A DNA stretch of 64,000 bases from Oceanobacillus sojae (GTDB lineage: Bacteria; Bacillota; Bacilli; Bacillales; Amphibacillaceae). Within the stretch, counting starts at the first letter, position 1, and each line of letters starts with the position of its first letter. The stretch lies in the NCBI RefSeq assembly GCF_007991515.1, contig NZ_BJYM01000006.1, forward strand, positions 124,001 to 188,000, in the 5' to 3' direction. The translations under genes were made by a program, and so were the position numbers. The notes below the pieces were generated by a model. It was not told the origin of the DNA, did not search any database, and was given only the letters and a program-made list of their open reading frames with translations. Positions 26,072-35,236 of the stretch are shown here, piece by piece.

Positions 26072-27211
26072 ATGGGCTACGATGTATCACAGCTGAAATA
26101 TGCAAACTCTGTGCTTCCCTCTTTAACTGTACAGGAAGCGCAGCAATTACAGTTCAAATTAGTAGAGAAGATAAGTGAACATTTTACCGGAGCCCAGTTT
26201 TTAACTATGGGTGATTTAGGTTTGGCTGCTCAATATAAAAAGCCTGAGTATACCGAAAATGCAGAGCGTGTATTAGCTGCATTTTTTGGTGCGGAAAAAG
26301 CTGCACTGGTTCGTGGTGCAGGGACAGGTGCTATTCGTATCATTTTAAGTGAATTAATGAAAGCTGGGGAAACGATGATTATTCATAAAGCACCTGTCTA
26401 TACAACGACAAAAGATACCATTCGTATGTTAGGTCTTAAAACGAAAGCTGTTGATTATAATGACAGAAAATCTGTTGAAGCATTGGTGATGGAGGATAAA
26501 GAAAGTAAAGTATTCTATATTCAGCATGCCAGACAACAGCCTTCTGATACATATGAATTGCGGCAAATAATTGAGATGGTAAAGCATTTAAGGCCGGAAT
26601 TACCGATTGTTGTGGATGATAATTACTGTGTCATGAAAACGAATGGAATAGGGGTTGAATACGGAGCTGATTTTTCTACTTTTTCTGGTTTTAAACTCTT
26701 GGGACCAGAAGGAGTCGGTGTTATTGTCGGTAAAGAAAAACAGATTCAACAATTGCAGAAAAAGAATTATTCTGGCGGCGGGCAGGTGCAAGGATACGAG
26801 GCATTAGAATTATTACGCATGATGACATTTTCTCCTGTTTTACTGGCAACTCAAAATGAACAGGTAGAGAAGCTCTGCAAGTTACTTAATGAAGGAGCTA
26901 TTAAAGGGATAGAAAATGCATATATAGCGAATGCCCAATCAAAGAATGTAATTGTTGAATTAAAAGAACCAATAGCTGAACAAGTGTTAAAGAGAAGTAA
27001 TGAATTAGGAGCGGCTCCACATCCAGTAGGTGCTGAGTCGAAATATGAAATTTTACCCTTGATTTATCGTGTATCCGGAAGTTTTATAGAAGCTGAACCT
27101 CACTTAAAGCAATATGGATTGCGTATTAACCCTATGAAATCTGGTGCTAATATGATATTGAGTATATTAGATAAGGCAATAAATTTATCAAATATTACAA
27201 GTGATGTATAA
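26072..27211 (+). CDS. yhfS: YhfS-like PLP-dependent aminotransferase family protein
   Basis: This 379-residue protein has the fold-type I aminotransferase layout: GAGTGAIRIIL for the PLP phosphate, PIVVDDNYCVM for the PLP Asp, and the Schiff-base Lys in FSGFKLLGPEGVG. It resembles Cys/Met-metabolism and YhfS proteins and is the last gene of the operon, 68 bp after yhfX. Its reaction could be a lyase or transferase step on an amino compound; sequence alone does not decide. Confidence 0.83.
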   Translation: MGYDVSQLKYANSVLPSLTVQEAQQLQFKLVEKISEHFTGAQFLTMGDLGLAAQYKKPEYTENAERVLAAFFGAEKAALVRGAGTGAIRIILSELMKAGETMIIHKAPVYTTTKDTIRMLGLKTKAVDYNDRKSVEALVMEDKESKVFYIQHARQQPSDTYELRQIIEMVKHLRPELPIVVDDNYCVMKTNGIGVEYGADFSTFSGFKLLGPEGVGVIVGKEKQIQQLQKKNYSGGGQVQGYEALELLRMMTFSPVLLATQNEQVEKLCKLLNEGAIKGIENAYIANAQSKNVIVELKEPIAEQVLKRSNELGAAPHPVGAESKYEILPLIYRVSGSFIEAEPHLKQYGLRINPMKSGANMILSILDKAINLSNITSDV

Positions 27212-27391
27212 GTGAAACCGGTTCTGAAATCTTTAGCAGAAAGTTATAGAGGATGATTCAGCTTGCTGTGCAAAAACTGATTGAACAAATGTACGAAAAA
27301 AAGACAGGGGCATTAGTTAAATCAGCAAATGGATCAGTAACGGAGAATTTCACATTCAATCGTTTTCTAATTATTGTATTATATAAACTTT

Positions 27392-27428
27392 AAAATGCTT
27401 TGCTTAGTAACATAAAGCAAAGCATTTT
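27392..27428 (+). terminator. Terminator of the yhf operon
   Basis: AAAATGCTTTGCTT (27392-27405) pairs perfectly with AAGCAAAGCATTTT (27415-27428), 14 bp with a 9-nt loop, and the right arm ends in a T run. The 180 bp before it hold only a 46-codon open frame (27253-27393) without a usable ribosome site, which I do not call a gene. Confidence 0.85.
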
Positions 27429-27568
27429 TGCGTTGTTTTGAAAAAAACATTGCACACTAACCTATCAAACCAGCTAATGCTAACTATATCTGTGACACTC
27501 TTTCAGAAAATAGACAACACTAATATTAATTAACTGAATTTTAACTGAAATTTATATATTCACACTAG

Positions 27569-27586
27569 TTGGCATGGAATTTGCAT
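27569..27586 (+). promoter_or_regulatory. Sigma-54 (-24/-12) promoter of the mannose-type PTS operon
   Basis: TTGGCATGGAATTTGCAT fits the RpoN consensus TGGCAY-N5-TTGCW, with GG (27571-72) and GC (27583-84) separated by exactly 10 nt. It is 41 bp upstream of the EIIA start. A LevR-type sigma-54 activator is encoded downstream at 32360, as expected. The AT-rich segment at about 27530-27560 has two TAACTGAA repeats that could be part of an upstream activator site. Confidence 0.88.
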
Positions 27587-27626
27587 GTATTTGATGAAAG
27601 GACAATGACTAGGAGGGAATATCGAA

Positions 27627-28028
27627 GTGAAGAAGTTCTTGATTGCTTCGCACGGAGATTTCGCCAAAGAAATGGTGAATTCTGTGCAAATGATTATGGG
27701 GCCTGCTGTAAATATAAATTTCATCAGTATGCACCCTCATACAAGTATAGAAAATATAAAAGAAGAATTAAATTCTTTAATTATGCAAGGAGGTGAAGAG
27801 AATGAATATATCATTTTAACGGATGTTCTAGGCGGTAGTATATCAAATCTTTGTACCGAGTTTGTAAGTAATAAGGTGAATATTATTACAGGATTTAATT
27901 TGCCAATGATGTTGGAAATGATAAGTCTTCAGGAAAAAATGGACACAAATGAACTAATTGATCACTGTATAAATCAAGGTAAAAAAGGAATTATTCATGT
28001 GAATAAAGTAGTTCAAAACAATAGTTAA
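27627..28028 (+). CDS. PTS mannose/fructose/sorbose family EIIA
   Basis: This 133-residue EIIA takes phosphate from HPr on His9 (LIASHGDFAKEM) and passes it to EIIB. The domain ends around GGSISNLCTEFVS and ITGFNLPMMLEMI, as in ManX-type EIIA. The start is GTG 27627, with AGGAGG 9 nt upstream. It is the first gene of the sigma-54-driven operon EIIA-EIIB-EIIC-EIID-nanE-SIS. Confidence 0.93.
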   Translation: MKKFLIASHGDFAKEMVNSVQMIMGPAVNINFISMHPHTSIENIKEELNSLIMQGGEENEYIILTDVLGGSISNLCTEFVSNKVNIITGFNLPMMLEMISLQEKMDTNELIDHCINQGKKGIIHVNKVVQNNS

Positions 28029-28041
28029 GGAGGGATTCTTC

Positions 28042-28518
28042 ATGATAAAACTAGTCAGGATTGATGACCGATTAATACATGGTCAAGTAGCTTATACATG
28101 GACGGGATATTTGGGAGCAAATGTCATATTAATTGCAAACGATCAAGTTCTTAAAGATGAACTGAAAAAAATGGCTCTAAATCTAGCTGCCCCTTCAGGA
28201 GTGAAAGTGTTATTTAAATCTCTTGACGAGTCTATTGAATATTTGAACAGTGACGCATCATCAAAATTAAAGATATTTGTTTTAGTAGATAAATCGGCGG
28301 ATGCTTTAAAGCTCGTGAAGGGAGTAAAAGAGATCAGCTCCATTAATGTAGGAGGAATGAGGATGTCTGATGGCAAGGAAATGAGAACGCCTTCAATCGC
28401 GGTTGATGAACAGGATATTAATCATTTTAAGGAAATGGAGGAATCGGGTGTTCAGATAGAAATTCGACAGACACCGGTAGAAAATAAGAAACCGTTAGCT
28501 GTTTTATTAAATAAATAA
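28042..28518 (+). CDS. PTS mannose/fructose/sorbose family EIIB
   Basis: This 158-residue EIIB has the phosphorylated His13 in IDDRLIHGQVAYTW and the typical VGGMRMSDGKEM and NHFKEMEESGVQIEIRQTP segments. AGGAGGG precedes the ATG. It phosphorylates the sugar during transport through EIIC/EIID. It is separate from EIIA, unlike fused ManX. Confidence 0.94.
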   Translation: MIKLVRIDDRLIHGQVAYTWTGYLGANVILIANDQVLKDELKKMALNLAAPSGVKVLFKSLDESIEYLNSDASSKLKIFVLVDKSADALKLVKGVKEISSINVGGMRMSDGKEMRTPSIAVDEQDINHFKEMEESGVQIEIRQTPVENKKPLAVLLNK

Positions 28519-28530
28519 GGAGGTGCTTCT

Positions 28531-29277
28531 ATGTTTATCCAAGCACTGCTAATTGGGGTAATTGGTGGACTTGCTGAGTGGGATTCACGCATATTCGGAG
28601 ATAATATGCTGGGAAGACCAATTATTCTTGGGCCAGCTGTAGGGCTGGTGTTGGGTGACTTCACTACAGGACTGATTGTAGGAGGAACATTGGAGCTGGT
28701 TTTTATGGGAATTGTGGGTATTGGCTCTACTTCCCCGGCAGATGTGATAACTGGCGGAATAGCTGGTACAGCATTTGCAATCCTCTCAGGTGTTGAAGCT
28801 ACAGTTGCAGCAACATTGGCTGTTCCTGTTTCTTTACTTGGGGCTCAATTGCAAAATCTGGTTAGAATTATAAATTCTTATTGGATGAAAAAAGCGGATC
28901 AATATGCAGAAGAAGGAAATATGAAGGCGATTGAGTGGTCACATCGAGGCGGTTATGCTGTTTTTTTCTTAAGTCAATTTATACCAGTATTTCTTCTTAT
29001 TTACCTAGGCTCCAATTTTATTGATTCACTTGTTAATGCTATTCCAGAATGGCTTACAGATGGACTGTCGATGGGAGCAGGACTGCTGATTGCTATTGGA
29101 TTTGCGATGATAATGAAAATGATTCTTACTAAAAATCTGATTCCATTTTTCTTGGGCGGTTTTGTCTTAGCTGCTTATCTTGAAATGGATATTATCGGTG
29201 TGACAGTTATCGGAGTAATTGTAGCTTTAGTTTTATTACAAATGAAGGGAGGAGAAGCCGATGATAGATCCGTCTAG
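28531..29277 (+). CDS. PTS mannose/fructose/sorbose family EIIC
   Basis: This 248-residue membrane channel subunit starts ALLIGVIGGLAEWDSRIFG and has the typical GLVLGDFTTGLIVGGTLELVFMG region with about 6-7 membrane segments. AGGAGG precedes the ATG. It overlaps the EIID gene by 17 bp, indicating coupled translation. Confidence 0.93.
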   Translation: MFIQALLIGVIGGLAEWDSRIFGDNMLGRPIILGPAVGLVLGDFTTGLIVGGTLELVFMGIVGIGSTSPADVITGGIAGTAFAILSGVEATVAATLAVPVSLLGAQLQNLVRIINSYWMKKADQYAEEGNMKAIEWSHRGGYAVFFLSQFIPVFLLIYLGSNFIDSLVNAIPEWLTDGLSMGAGLLIAIGFAMIMKMILTKNLIPFFLGGFVLAAYLEMDIIGVTVIGVIVALVLLQMKGGEADDRSV

Positions 29278-30076
29278 CCAGGAGATTACCCGGAAAGATC
29301 TATTAAAAGTTTTTTGGAGATCCCTTCGTCTATTAGGTTCATTTAATTTTGAAAGAATGCAAGCACTGGGTTATGTCCATACGATGATACCGATTATTAA
29401 AAAGCTTTATAAAACAAAAGAAGATACGGTTGCTGCGCTGAAAAGACATCTCCTATTTTTCAATACAGCTCCATGGCTTGCAACCTTTATTTTTGGAATA
29501 ACGATAGCGATGGAAGAACAAAATGCAAAAAATAAGGATTTTGATTCTAACTCTATCGAAAGTACAAAAATAAGTTTAATGGGCCCCTTGGCGGCTATTG
29601 GAGATTCTTTTTGGTGGGGGACCTTTCGATTGCTTGCAGCAGGTATAGGTACATCATTAACTGTGGAAGGAAATCCATTGGGATTGCTGCTTTACGTACT
29701 GGTATTTAATGTGCCTCATTATCTGGCTCGATATTACGGGTTGTTTATTGGATATAAAGTTGGCGCGAGCTTTTTAAATAAAGCAATGGAAAGTGGAATT
29801 ATGCAGAAAATAACATACGGCGCATCCATCGTAGGGTTAATGTCAGTTGGTGCTATGACCGCTACCATGGTTAAATTCGAGACACCTCTTGAATTTAATT
29901 TTGGTGACGCTTCCATAAAAGTGCAGGAGGTTTTAGATCAAATCTTTCCAGCGATTCTTCCGCTGGCAGTTACGTTTTTCGTTTATTACTTATTAAAGAA
30001 AGAAGTAAAGATTATGTACGTTATCTTGGGGCTTCTTGCTTTTGGAATAGTCGCTTCGTTGATTGGGCTTATGTAG
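29261..30076 (+). CDS. PTS mannose/fructose/sorbose family EIID
   Basis: This 271-residue membrane subunit has the EIID marks RSLRLLGSFNFERMQALGYV, LMGPLAAIGDSFWWGTFRLL, and C-terminal membrane helices ending GIVASLIGLM. GGGAGG precedes the ATG inside the EIIC gene. With EIIC it forms the sugar channel of this PTS. Confidence 0.93.
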   Translation: MIDPSSQEITRKDLLKVFWRSLRLLGSFNFERMQALGYVHTMIPIIKKLYKTKEDTVAALKRHLLFFNTAPWLATFIFGITIAMEEQNAKNKDFDSNSIESTKISLMGPLAAIGDSFWWGTFRLLAAGIGTSLTVEGNPLGLLLYVLVFNVPHYLARYYGLFIGYKVGASFLNKAMESGIMQKITYGASIVGLMSVGAMTATMVKFETPLEFNFGDASIKVQEVLDQIFPAILPLAVTFFVYYLLKKEVKIMYVILGLLAFGIVASLIGLM

Positions 30077-30110
30077 GCTTACGAAAAAAATTTTTAGGAG
30101 CTGGTTCATT

Positions 30111-30815
30111 ATGAAAATAGAAGATTTAAAAAGAGGATTATATGTATCTTGTCAGGCGCTTCCAGAAGATCCTTTGTATGGATGTATGGGGAAAATGGCG
30201 TCAGCAGCAGAATCCGGTGGAGCTGTCGGTGTCAGAATAAATACAGTGAAGGATATTAAAGAGGTTAAAAATATCGTCTCCATTCCAATTATAGGCTTAA
30301 TAAAAAAAAGATATCAAGGAAGTAATGCTTACATTACGCCAACTATCAATGAGGTGGAAGAAGTTGCAGAAGCTGGAGCGGATATTGTCGCAGTCGATGC
30401 AACAAACGAACTAAAGCCCGATGGGAAGAACACGCATGAATTTATAACAGATATAAAGAAAAGGTTTGATGTGTTAGTAATGGCAGATATCTCCTCCGTG
30501 GAGGATGGGATAAATGCTTGGAATTCAGGAGCAGATATACTGGCGACGACCTTATCAAGTTCGAAACCTGGCAAAATGCCGACAACAGGAGATCGCATTC
30601 ATAAAATGCCTGATTTTAACTTGATTCAGGAGCTTGTTAAACAAGTAACCATTCCTGTTTTTGGAGAAGGTGGTTTTTGGGGAGGTGAAGACACTGTTCA
30701 AGCATTTGAGATAGGAGCGCATTCCGTAGTGGTAGGAAGTGCAATTACAAGGCCGCAAGTAACAACCAATCGTATTTCCACAGCAATTCAAGATTTTCTG
30801 TGCTCAACAAAATAA
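30111..30815 (+). CDS. nanE: N-acetylmannosamine-6-phosphate 2-epimerase
   Basis: This 234-residue TIM-barrel enzyme converts ManNAc-6-P to GlcNAc-6-P. It has the family marks LYVSCQALPEDPLYG, AESGGAVGVRIN, the catalytic Lys in IIGLIKKRYQGSNAYITP, and VFGEGGFWGGEDTVQAFEIGAHSVVVGSAITRP split across the C-terminal barrel. ATG 30111 follows TTAGGAGC; the frame is open from 30063 inside EIID. Its place in the PTS operon suggests the transported sugar is an N-acetylated amino sugar. Confidence 0.9.
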   Translation: MKIEDLKRGLYVSCQALPEDPLYGCMGKMASAAESGGAVGVRINTVKDIKEVKNIVSIPIIGLIKKRYQGSNAYITPTINEVEEVAEAGADIVAVDATNELKPDGKNTHEFITDIKKRFDVLVMADISSVEDGINAWNSGADILATTLSSSKPGKMPTTGDRIHKMPDFNLIQELVKQVTIPVFGEGGFWGGEDTVQAFEIGAHSVVVGSAITRPQVTTNRISTAIQDFLCSTK

Positions 30816-30881
30816 AGAGGGATTGCAGAAAAAAATGAGCAATAATCAAATAATTATACCTAAGAAAGGGAGATTTAAAAA

Positions 30882-31946
30882 ATGAGAGTCGAAGATTATA
30901 TGAGAGAAACCCCAGAAAAAATGAAAGAGATTATCCAAAATGCCGACCAATTATTTGCTGAAGTAAGAACTTTGAATATTGAACGTATGATTGTAACTGG
31001 ATCTGGCACAAGTTTTCATGCAGGGCTGCAAACACAGAAATTAATGCAGCGTCTTACGGGGATCCGTGTAGACGCCTATTACCCGTTTATGATTGATAAG
31101 GAAACCTTTATAGGTGATAATTCGAAAACATTAGTAATCGGTATTTCACAAGGAGGGGCAAGTAATTCAACATATGGCGCGATGAAGCTGGCGAAAGAGG
31201 CAGGGTGTATGGTGGCATCTATGGCTGGAAAGGAGGGGGCGGTTATTGATGAAGCGGCTGATTATATTTTAACCGTACATTGTGGTGAAGAAAAAGCTGG
31301 TGCGAAGACAAAAGGGTATTATTGTACGAAATTAAATTTGACGCTTCTTGCACTACAGATTGCCAGAGAAACAAGTAAACTAACAGAAAATGAATATGCA
31401 AATGACATTGCTTCCATAGAGAAAAGTGCCGATCAATTTTTAAAAACATATCATGCTTCCCTTGACTGGATTAACACTAATAAAGAAAAACTTACACAGG
31501 CAAAGGATATTCGTGTTATTGGAACAAGCGAGATTTATGGAGATACATTGGAGGGCGCGCTGAAATTACTGGAAACAATGCGCATTCCTGTTACCGGCTA
31601 CGAATTTGAGGAGTTTATTCATGGAATATATAATGCTATCAATGAGGATTCAACAATTATCATTTTAGATACGGGGGTGGAGCCGCGAGTAGAAAAGATG
31701 GTTAAAGTACTCTCAGGATGGACAAATTCTATTTATGTCATTGGCAATAAAGGTAATGTGCCTGACAGTTCTCAGAATTTAAAAACGGAATTCATTAATC
31801 ACCAATACTATAAAACTTATGAATATATAATTCCCATTCAAATGATATGTGCTCAAATCCCTATATTAAAGGGAGTAGATCCAAGTATTCCAAAGGATCC
31901 GCAGTTCCATCAAAAATTAGAAAGTAAAATTGGAGATGTAGATTAA
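30882..31946 (+). CDS. SIS-domain sugar-phosphate isomerase/deaminase (GlmS/AgaS/NagB-II type)
   Basis: This 354-residue protein has two SIS domains: the first with VTGSGTSFHAGLQTQ and GISQGGASNST, the second with VIGTSEIYGDTLEGALKLLE. This is the isomerase half of GlmS without the glutaminase domain, as in NagB-II and AgaS deaminases and FrlB-type deglycases. AAAGGGAG precedes the ATG. After NanE, a deaminase for the resulting amino-sugar phosphate is plausible, but no NagA deacetylase gene is in the window. The exact substrate is not shown. Confidence 0.85.
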   Translation: MRVEDYMRETPEKMKEIIQNADQLFAEVRTLNIERMIVTGSGTSFHAGLQTQKLMQRLTGIRVDAYYPFMIDKETFIGDNSKTLVIGISQGGASNSTYGAMKLAKEAGCMVASMAGKEGAVIDEAADYILTVHCGEEKAGAKTKGYYCTKLNLTLLALQIARETSKLTENEYANDIASIEKSADQFLKTYHASLDWINTNKEKLTQAKDIRVIGTSEIYGDTLEGALKLLETMRIPVTGYEFEEFIHGIYNAINEDSTIIILDTGVEPRVEKMVKVLSGWTNSIYVIGNKGNVPDSSQNLKTEFINHQYYKTYEYIIPIQMICAQIPILKGVDPSIPKDPQFHQKLESKIGDVD

Positions 31947-32359
31947 GAAGAAATAATAAGTCCAATAAACAATAAGAGCTGCTCTTATTGTTTATTGGAT
32001 TTCAACAGTTTAGCATGGCTTTTCACCCTGACTAGATTCATTATGCATAGATAAGTCCTTGTATCACTGAAAAAGAAAGGGTAAATCGAATTTTCTAAGA
32101 AGTCTAGTGAACAAACCTTCACCTATTTCTATAAACAACCAGATGACAATAATACTATGACTCAAATCATGTTTTCGTGAAGCTTTTCCATACTTGCAAC
32201 TGACTGTAGAAAAATAAGAGTAGATACAACATTATCTTCATTATCTTGTCTTCTCAGTATTTTGTAATATGCGGCATATTAAGAAACGCTAACTTGGTTC
32301 AGTTTTTATCGGGAAACTATTAAATTGGGTTTTATAGGCTCGAGGGGGCATGTATTTTG
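31947..32359. other. Intergenic region between the SIS gene and the LevR-type gene
   Basis: These 413 bp hold a nearly perfect hairpin at 31961-31999 (19-bp arms around a single base, so the real loop is wider), probably the end of the PTS operon though without a clear T run. The rest is AT-rich with no recognisable gene. GAGGGGG at 32342-32348 is the ribosome site of the next gene. Confidence 0.6.
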
Positions 32360-35149
32360 ATGGATAATTTTAAATCAAAAATAGAGGAGATTTCTAAAAA
32401 AAGACTTGCTGATACATTTCGATTAGAAGCTGGTGTCGAAGCACAATATATTTCAGATAAGCTAGATATTCACAGAAGTACTGCCAGCAGATATTTAAAT
32501 GAACTCACGCGATCTCAAATTTTAATTAAGATAAGTACCAGACCGGCATATTTTTTTAATAAATCGTTATTGGAAAATAAATTTGATATCTCTTTAGATA
32601 AGAATATTTATGCAAGCTTTGAAGAATTGAAGGATGCTCTTTATACCAAGAACAAAAAGAAGATAAATGATCCTTTTTATTACTTCATCGGTAATGAAGG
32701 AAGTTTAAAGAATCAGATTGAACAATCCAAAGCGGCAATTAGCTATCCTCCATCAGGACTTCCTTTTATGATAGTTGGAGAAACAGGTGTTGGAAAAAGC
32801 GATTTAGCCCAACTCATTTATCAATATGCTAAGAATAAGAAAATACTGCGTGATAATGCGCCATTTATTACACTCAACTGTGCTGAATTTGCCAATAATC
32901 CGGAGCTAGTAACAGCTAATTTGTTTGGATACACAAAGGGAGCTTTTACAGGTGCAGATAAAGATACTAATGGGATTATTGAAGAAGCGGACCAGGGGGT
33001 TCTTTTTTTAGATGAAGCGCATCGGTTAAATGCTGAAAGTCAGGAAAAATTATTCCTATTTATGGACAAAGGAATTTATCATCCTTTGGGTGATAATTCA
33101 AATTGGAAAAAAGCAAACGTAAGAATGTTATTTGCAACAACAGAAGATCCGGAAGAGGCATTTTTGAAAACATTTATGAGAAGAATCCCGATTATTGTTT
33201 CTATTCCACCATTGAGAGAAAGAACAGACAGTGAAAAATACCATTTAATATGTACTTTTTATAAAGAAGAGAGCAGCAATGTAAATAAACAGCTCCAGGT
33301 TAATTCTAAAGTAATCAAAGCATTGATGGCCTTCAATGCACAGGGGAATGTTGGGGAACTTAAAAATATTATTATTTATTCTTGCGCAAAAGCGTATATT
33401 GATTATGCTGATAATCAAAGTTCTCCATTGATTGAAGTGCATTTGAAGCATTTGCCGATGGAAGTAATCAGTAATTTTATTAATAACGATTCAAATGTAA
33501 GTTTTCATACAGCATTAAATAAATCAGTCTTAATTGATAGCGAAAGTGACTGGTCGGGGCAAAAGTATCATGTAGAAAATAATAATGCTCTAAAAAATCT
33601 GTATGAAGGTTTATTAATAATAATTCATAAATACCTTACCGAATCATTGCTTTTAGATGCTTTTTTAGAAAAAGCATCTCTATTAGTTAATCAATATTTG
33701 GAAAAATTAATTTATATAAATTCTAATGGTGATAAAGGTTTGGAGTTTAATACCTTAAAATATTTTCTTGAAGGAATTGCTGATTCTGTTGATATTAGCG
33801 TAAAAACAAATATATCTAAAAATTCAATGACAACTATGGCTTATTTTATCAAAGATATAACGCAAATTAATTATGAATATACAAATGAAAATGATATAGG
33901 AGATATATTAAAAACCTACTTTCCAAAAGAATTTTGGCTGATTGATAAAATTTGTTCAGAAGTTGAAAGTACGTTTGGCATTTCAATGAATTTACTGGAT
34001 AAAGTTATTTTAATTGTATATATTAGATCCCTTAATGAAAGCTTGAATTTAAACAGGACAAAGGCCATTATTATTGCCCACGGGTATTCTACTGCCAGCA
34101 GTATAGCTAATATTTCGAATAAGCTGCTTGGAGAATATGTTTTTGAAGCTTTTGATATGCCTATTGATGTTTCTCTGTCCGAAATTGTACATAAGCTGAA
34201 TAATTATTTTAAATCTATTGATACGTCTAAAGGGATTATCATTTTTGTGGATATGGGGTCACTGATGGTGAATTATAAAAAGTTTAAAAATATAAGTAAC
34301 AGTACAGTCGGAATTGTTAATAATATTACAACTCAGATAGCGATTGATGCTGGTGAAAAAATCATCAGGGGAAATACTATTGAACAAATTTTAGAGGGGA
34401 TTTCTCAAAATTATCGTCCTGCTTATCAAATTATTAAAGCCAAAAGCAGCCATAAAAAAAATACGATTATTTCAACATGTATTACGGGTATTGGGACAGC
34501 TGTAAAAATTAAAGAATTGCTGGATAAAGGGATTAGAAAGGGTTCAGGTGAAATATATGTTTTGCCTTACGATTTTTTAAGTTTAAAAAATAATGGAATC
34601 GAAGAGAATATTTTTAAAGAATATAATGTGATAGGGATTATAGGCACAGTCAATCCAAAGGTACAGGATATTTCCTTTATCGCAATAGAAGACATCATTT
34701 CAGGGAAGGGCGAACAACAATTAAAGGAGATGCTCAAAAATATTGTCCCTCAAAATATTATTGGTAATATAAATGAAGATATCGTCAAGCTATTTTCACT
34801 ACAAGATGTTATTAATCACCTCATTATCCTTAACCCGGATAAAATAATAGAAAATTTAAGTATATCTATTGAAAAGCTTCAACAGCAGCTGAATATAAGG
34901 TTTAATAATCCGACCAGAATCAGCCTCTATGTCCATTTAAGCTGTTTGATTGAAAGGCTGGTAAAGAAAAATCCAATTGTTCACCATGTTGATCTGGCAA
35001 CCTTTCAACAGAATCACCAAAATTTTATACACATCCTTAAAAGAGTCTTTAATCATATTGAAGAAGTATATAGCGTGGAAATACCGTTATCTGAAATAGT
35101 GTATATTTATGATATTATTAAAATGAAACATTCTGATTTTAAGTATTGA
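32360..35149 (+). CDS. LevR-type sigma-54-dependent PTS operon activator
   Basis: This 929-residue activator has an N-terminal helix-turn-helix (AQYISDKLDIHRSTASRYL), a sigma-54 AAA+ domain with Walker A GETGVGKS (near 139), GAFTGA (near 194) and Walker B GVLFLDEAH, then PRD1, an EIIA-Man-like domain (AIIIAHGYSTASSI), an EIIB-like domain with Cys in STCITGIGTA, and a C-terminal PRD2. HPr and the PTS EIIB would control it by phosphorylating PRD and EIIA histidines. GAFTGA contacts sigma-54, which matches the promoter at 27569. The start may also be TTG 32357. Confidence 0.93.
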   Translation: MDNFKSKIEEISKKRLADTFRLEAGVEAQYISDKLDIHRSTASRYLNELTRSQILIKISTRPAYFFNKSLLENKFDISLDKNIYASFEELKDALYTKNKKKINDPFYYFIGNEGSLKNQIEQSKAAISYPPSGLPFMIVGETGVGKSDLAQLIYQYAKNKKILRDNAPFITLNCAEFANNPELVTANLFGYTKGAFTGADKDTNGIIEEADQGVLFLDEAHRLNAESQEKLFLFMDKGIYHPLGDNSNWKKANVRMLFATTEDPEEAFLKTFMRRIPIIVSIPPLRERTDSEKYHLICTFYKEESSNVNKQLQVNSKVIKALMAFNAQGNVGELKNIIIYSCAKAYIDYADNQSSPLIEVHLKHLPMEVISNFINNDSNVSFHTALNKSVLIDSESDWSGQKYHVENNNALKNLYEGLLIIIHKYLTESLLLDAFLEKASLLVNQYLEKLIYINSNGDKGLEFNTLKYFLEGIADSVDISVKTNISKNSMTTMAYFIKDITQINYEYTNENDIGDILKTYFPKEFWLIDKICSEVESTFGISMNLLDKVILIVYIRSLNESLNLNRTKAIIIAHGYSTASSIANISNKLLGEYVFEAFDMPIDVSLSEIVHKLNNYFKSIDTSKGIIIFVDMGSLMVNYKKFKNISNSTVGIVNNITTQIAIDAGEKIIRGNTIEQILEGISQNYRPAYQIIKAKSSHKKNTIISTCITGIGTAVKIKELLDKGIRKGSGEIYVLPYDFLSLKNNGIEENIFKEYNVIGIIGTVNPKVQDISFIAIEDIISGKGEQQLKEMLKNIVPQNIIGNINEDIVKLFSLQDVINHLIILNPDKIIENLSISIEKLQQQLNIRFNNPTRISLYVHLSCLIERLVKKNPIVHHVDLATFQQNHQNFIHILKRVFNHIEEVYSVEIPLSEIVYIYDIIKMKHSDFKY

Positions 35150-35181
35150 TTGATGCTATTTTCATTACTAATATAGAATTT

Positions 35182-35214
35182 GTGCAGCAGAAACGATATG
35201 TGTTTCTGCTGCAC
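35182..35214. terminator. Hairpin between the LevR-type and creatininase genes
   Basis: GTGCAGCAGAAAC (35182-35194) and GTTTCTGCTGCAC (35202-35214) form a perfect 13-bp stem with a 7-nt loop between convergent genes. It probably ends transcription from both sides, though T runs are weak. Confidence 0.65.
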
Positions 35215-35236
35215 AATAAATATAAAAATTTCCCTT

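Noticed and set aside
27253-27393. 46-codon open frame after yhfS (MIQLAVQKLIEQMYEKK)
   Set aside because: The only upstream purine run touches the ATG, no family is recognised, and the frame ends inside the operon terminator.
27569-27796. 75-codon plus-strand frame over the start of the EIIA gene
   Set aside because: It begins in the sigma-54 promoter and overlaps the well-supported EIIA gene in another frame.
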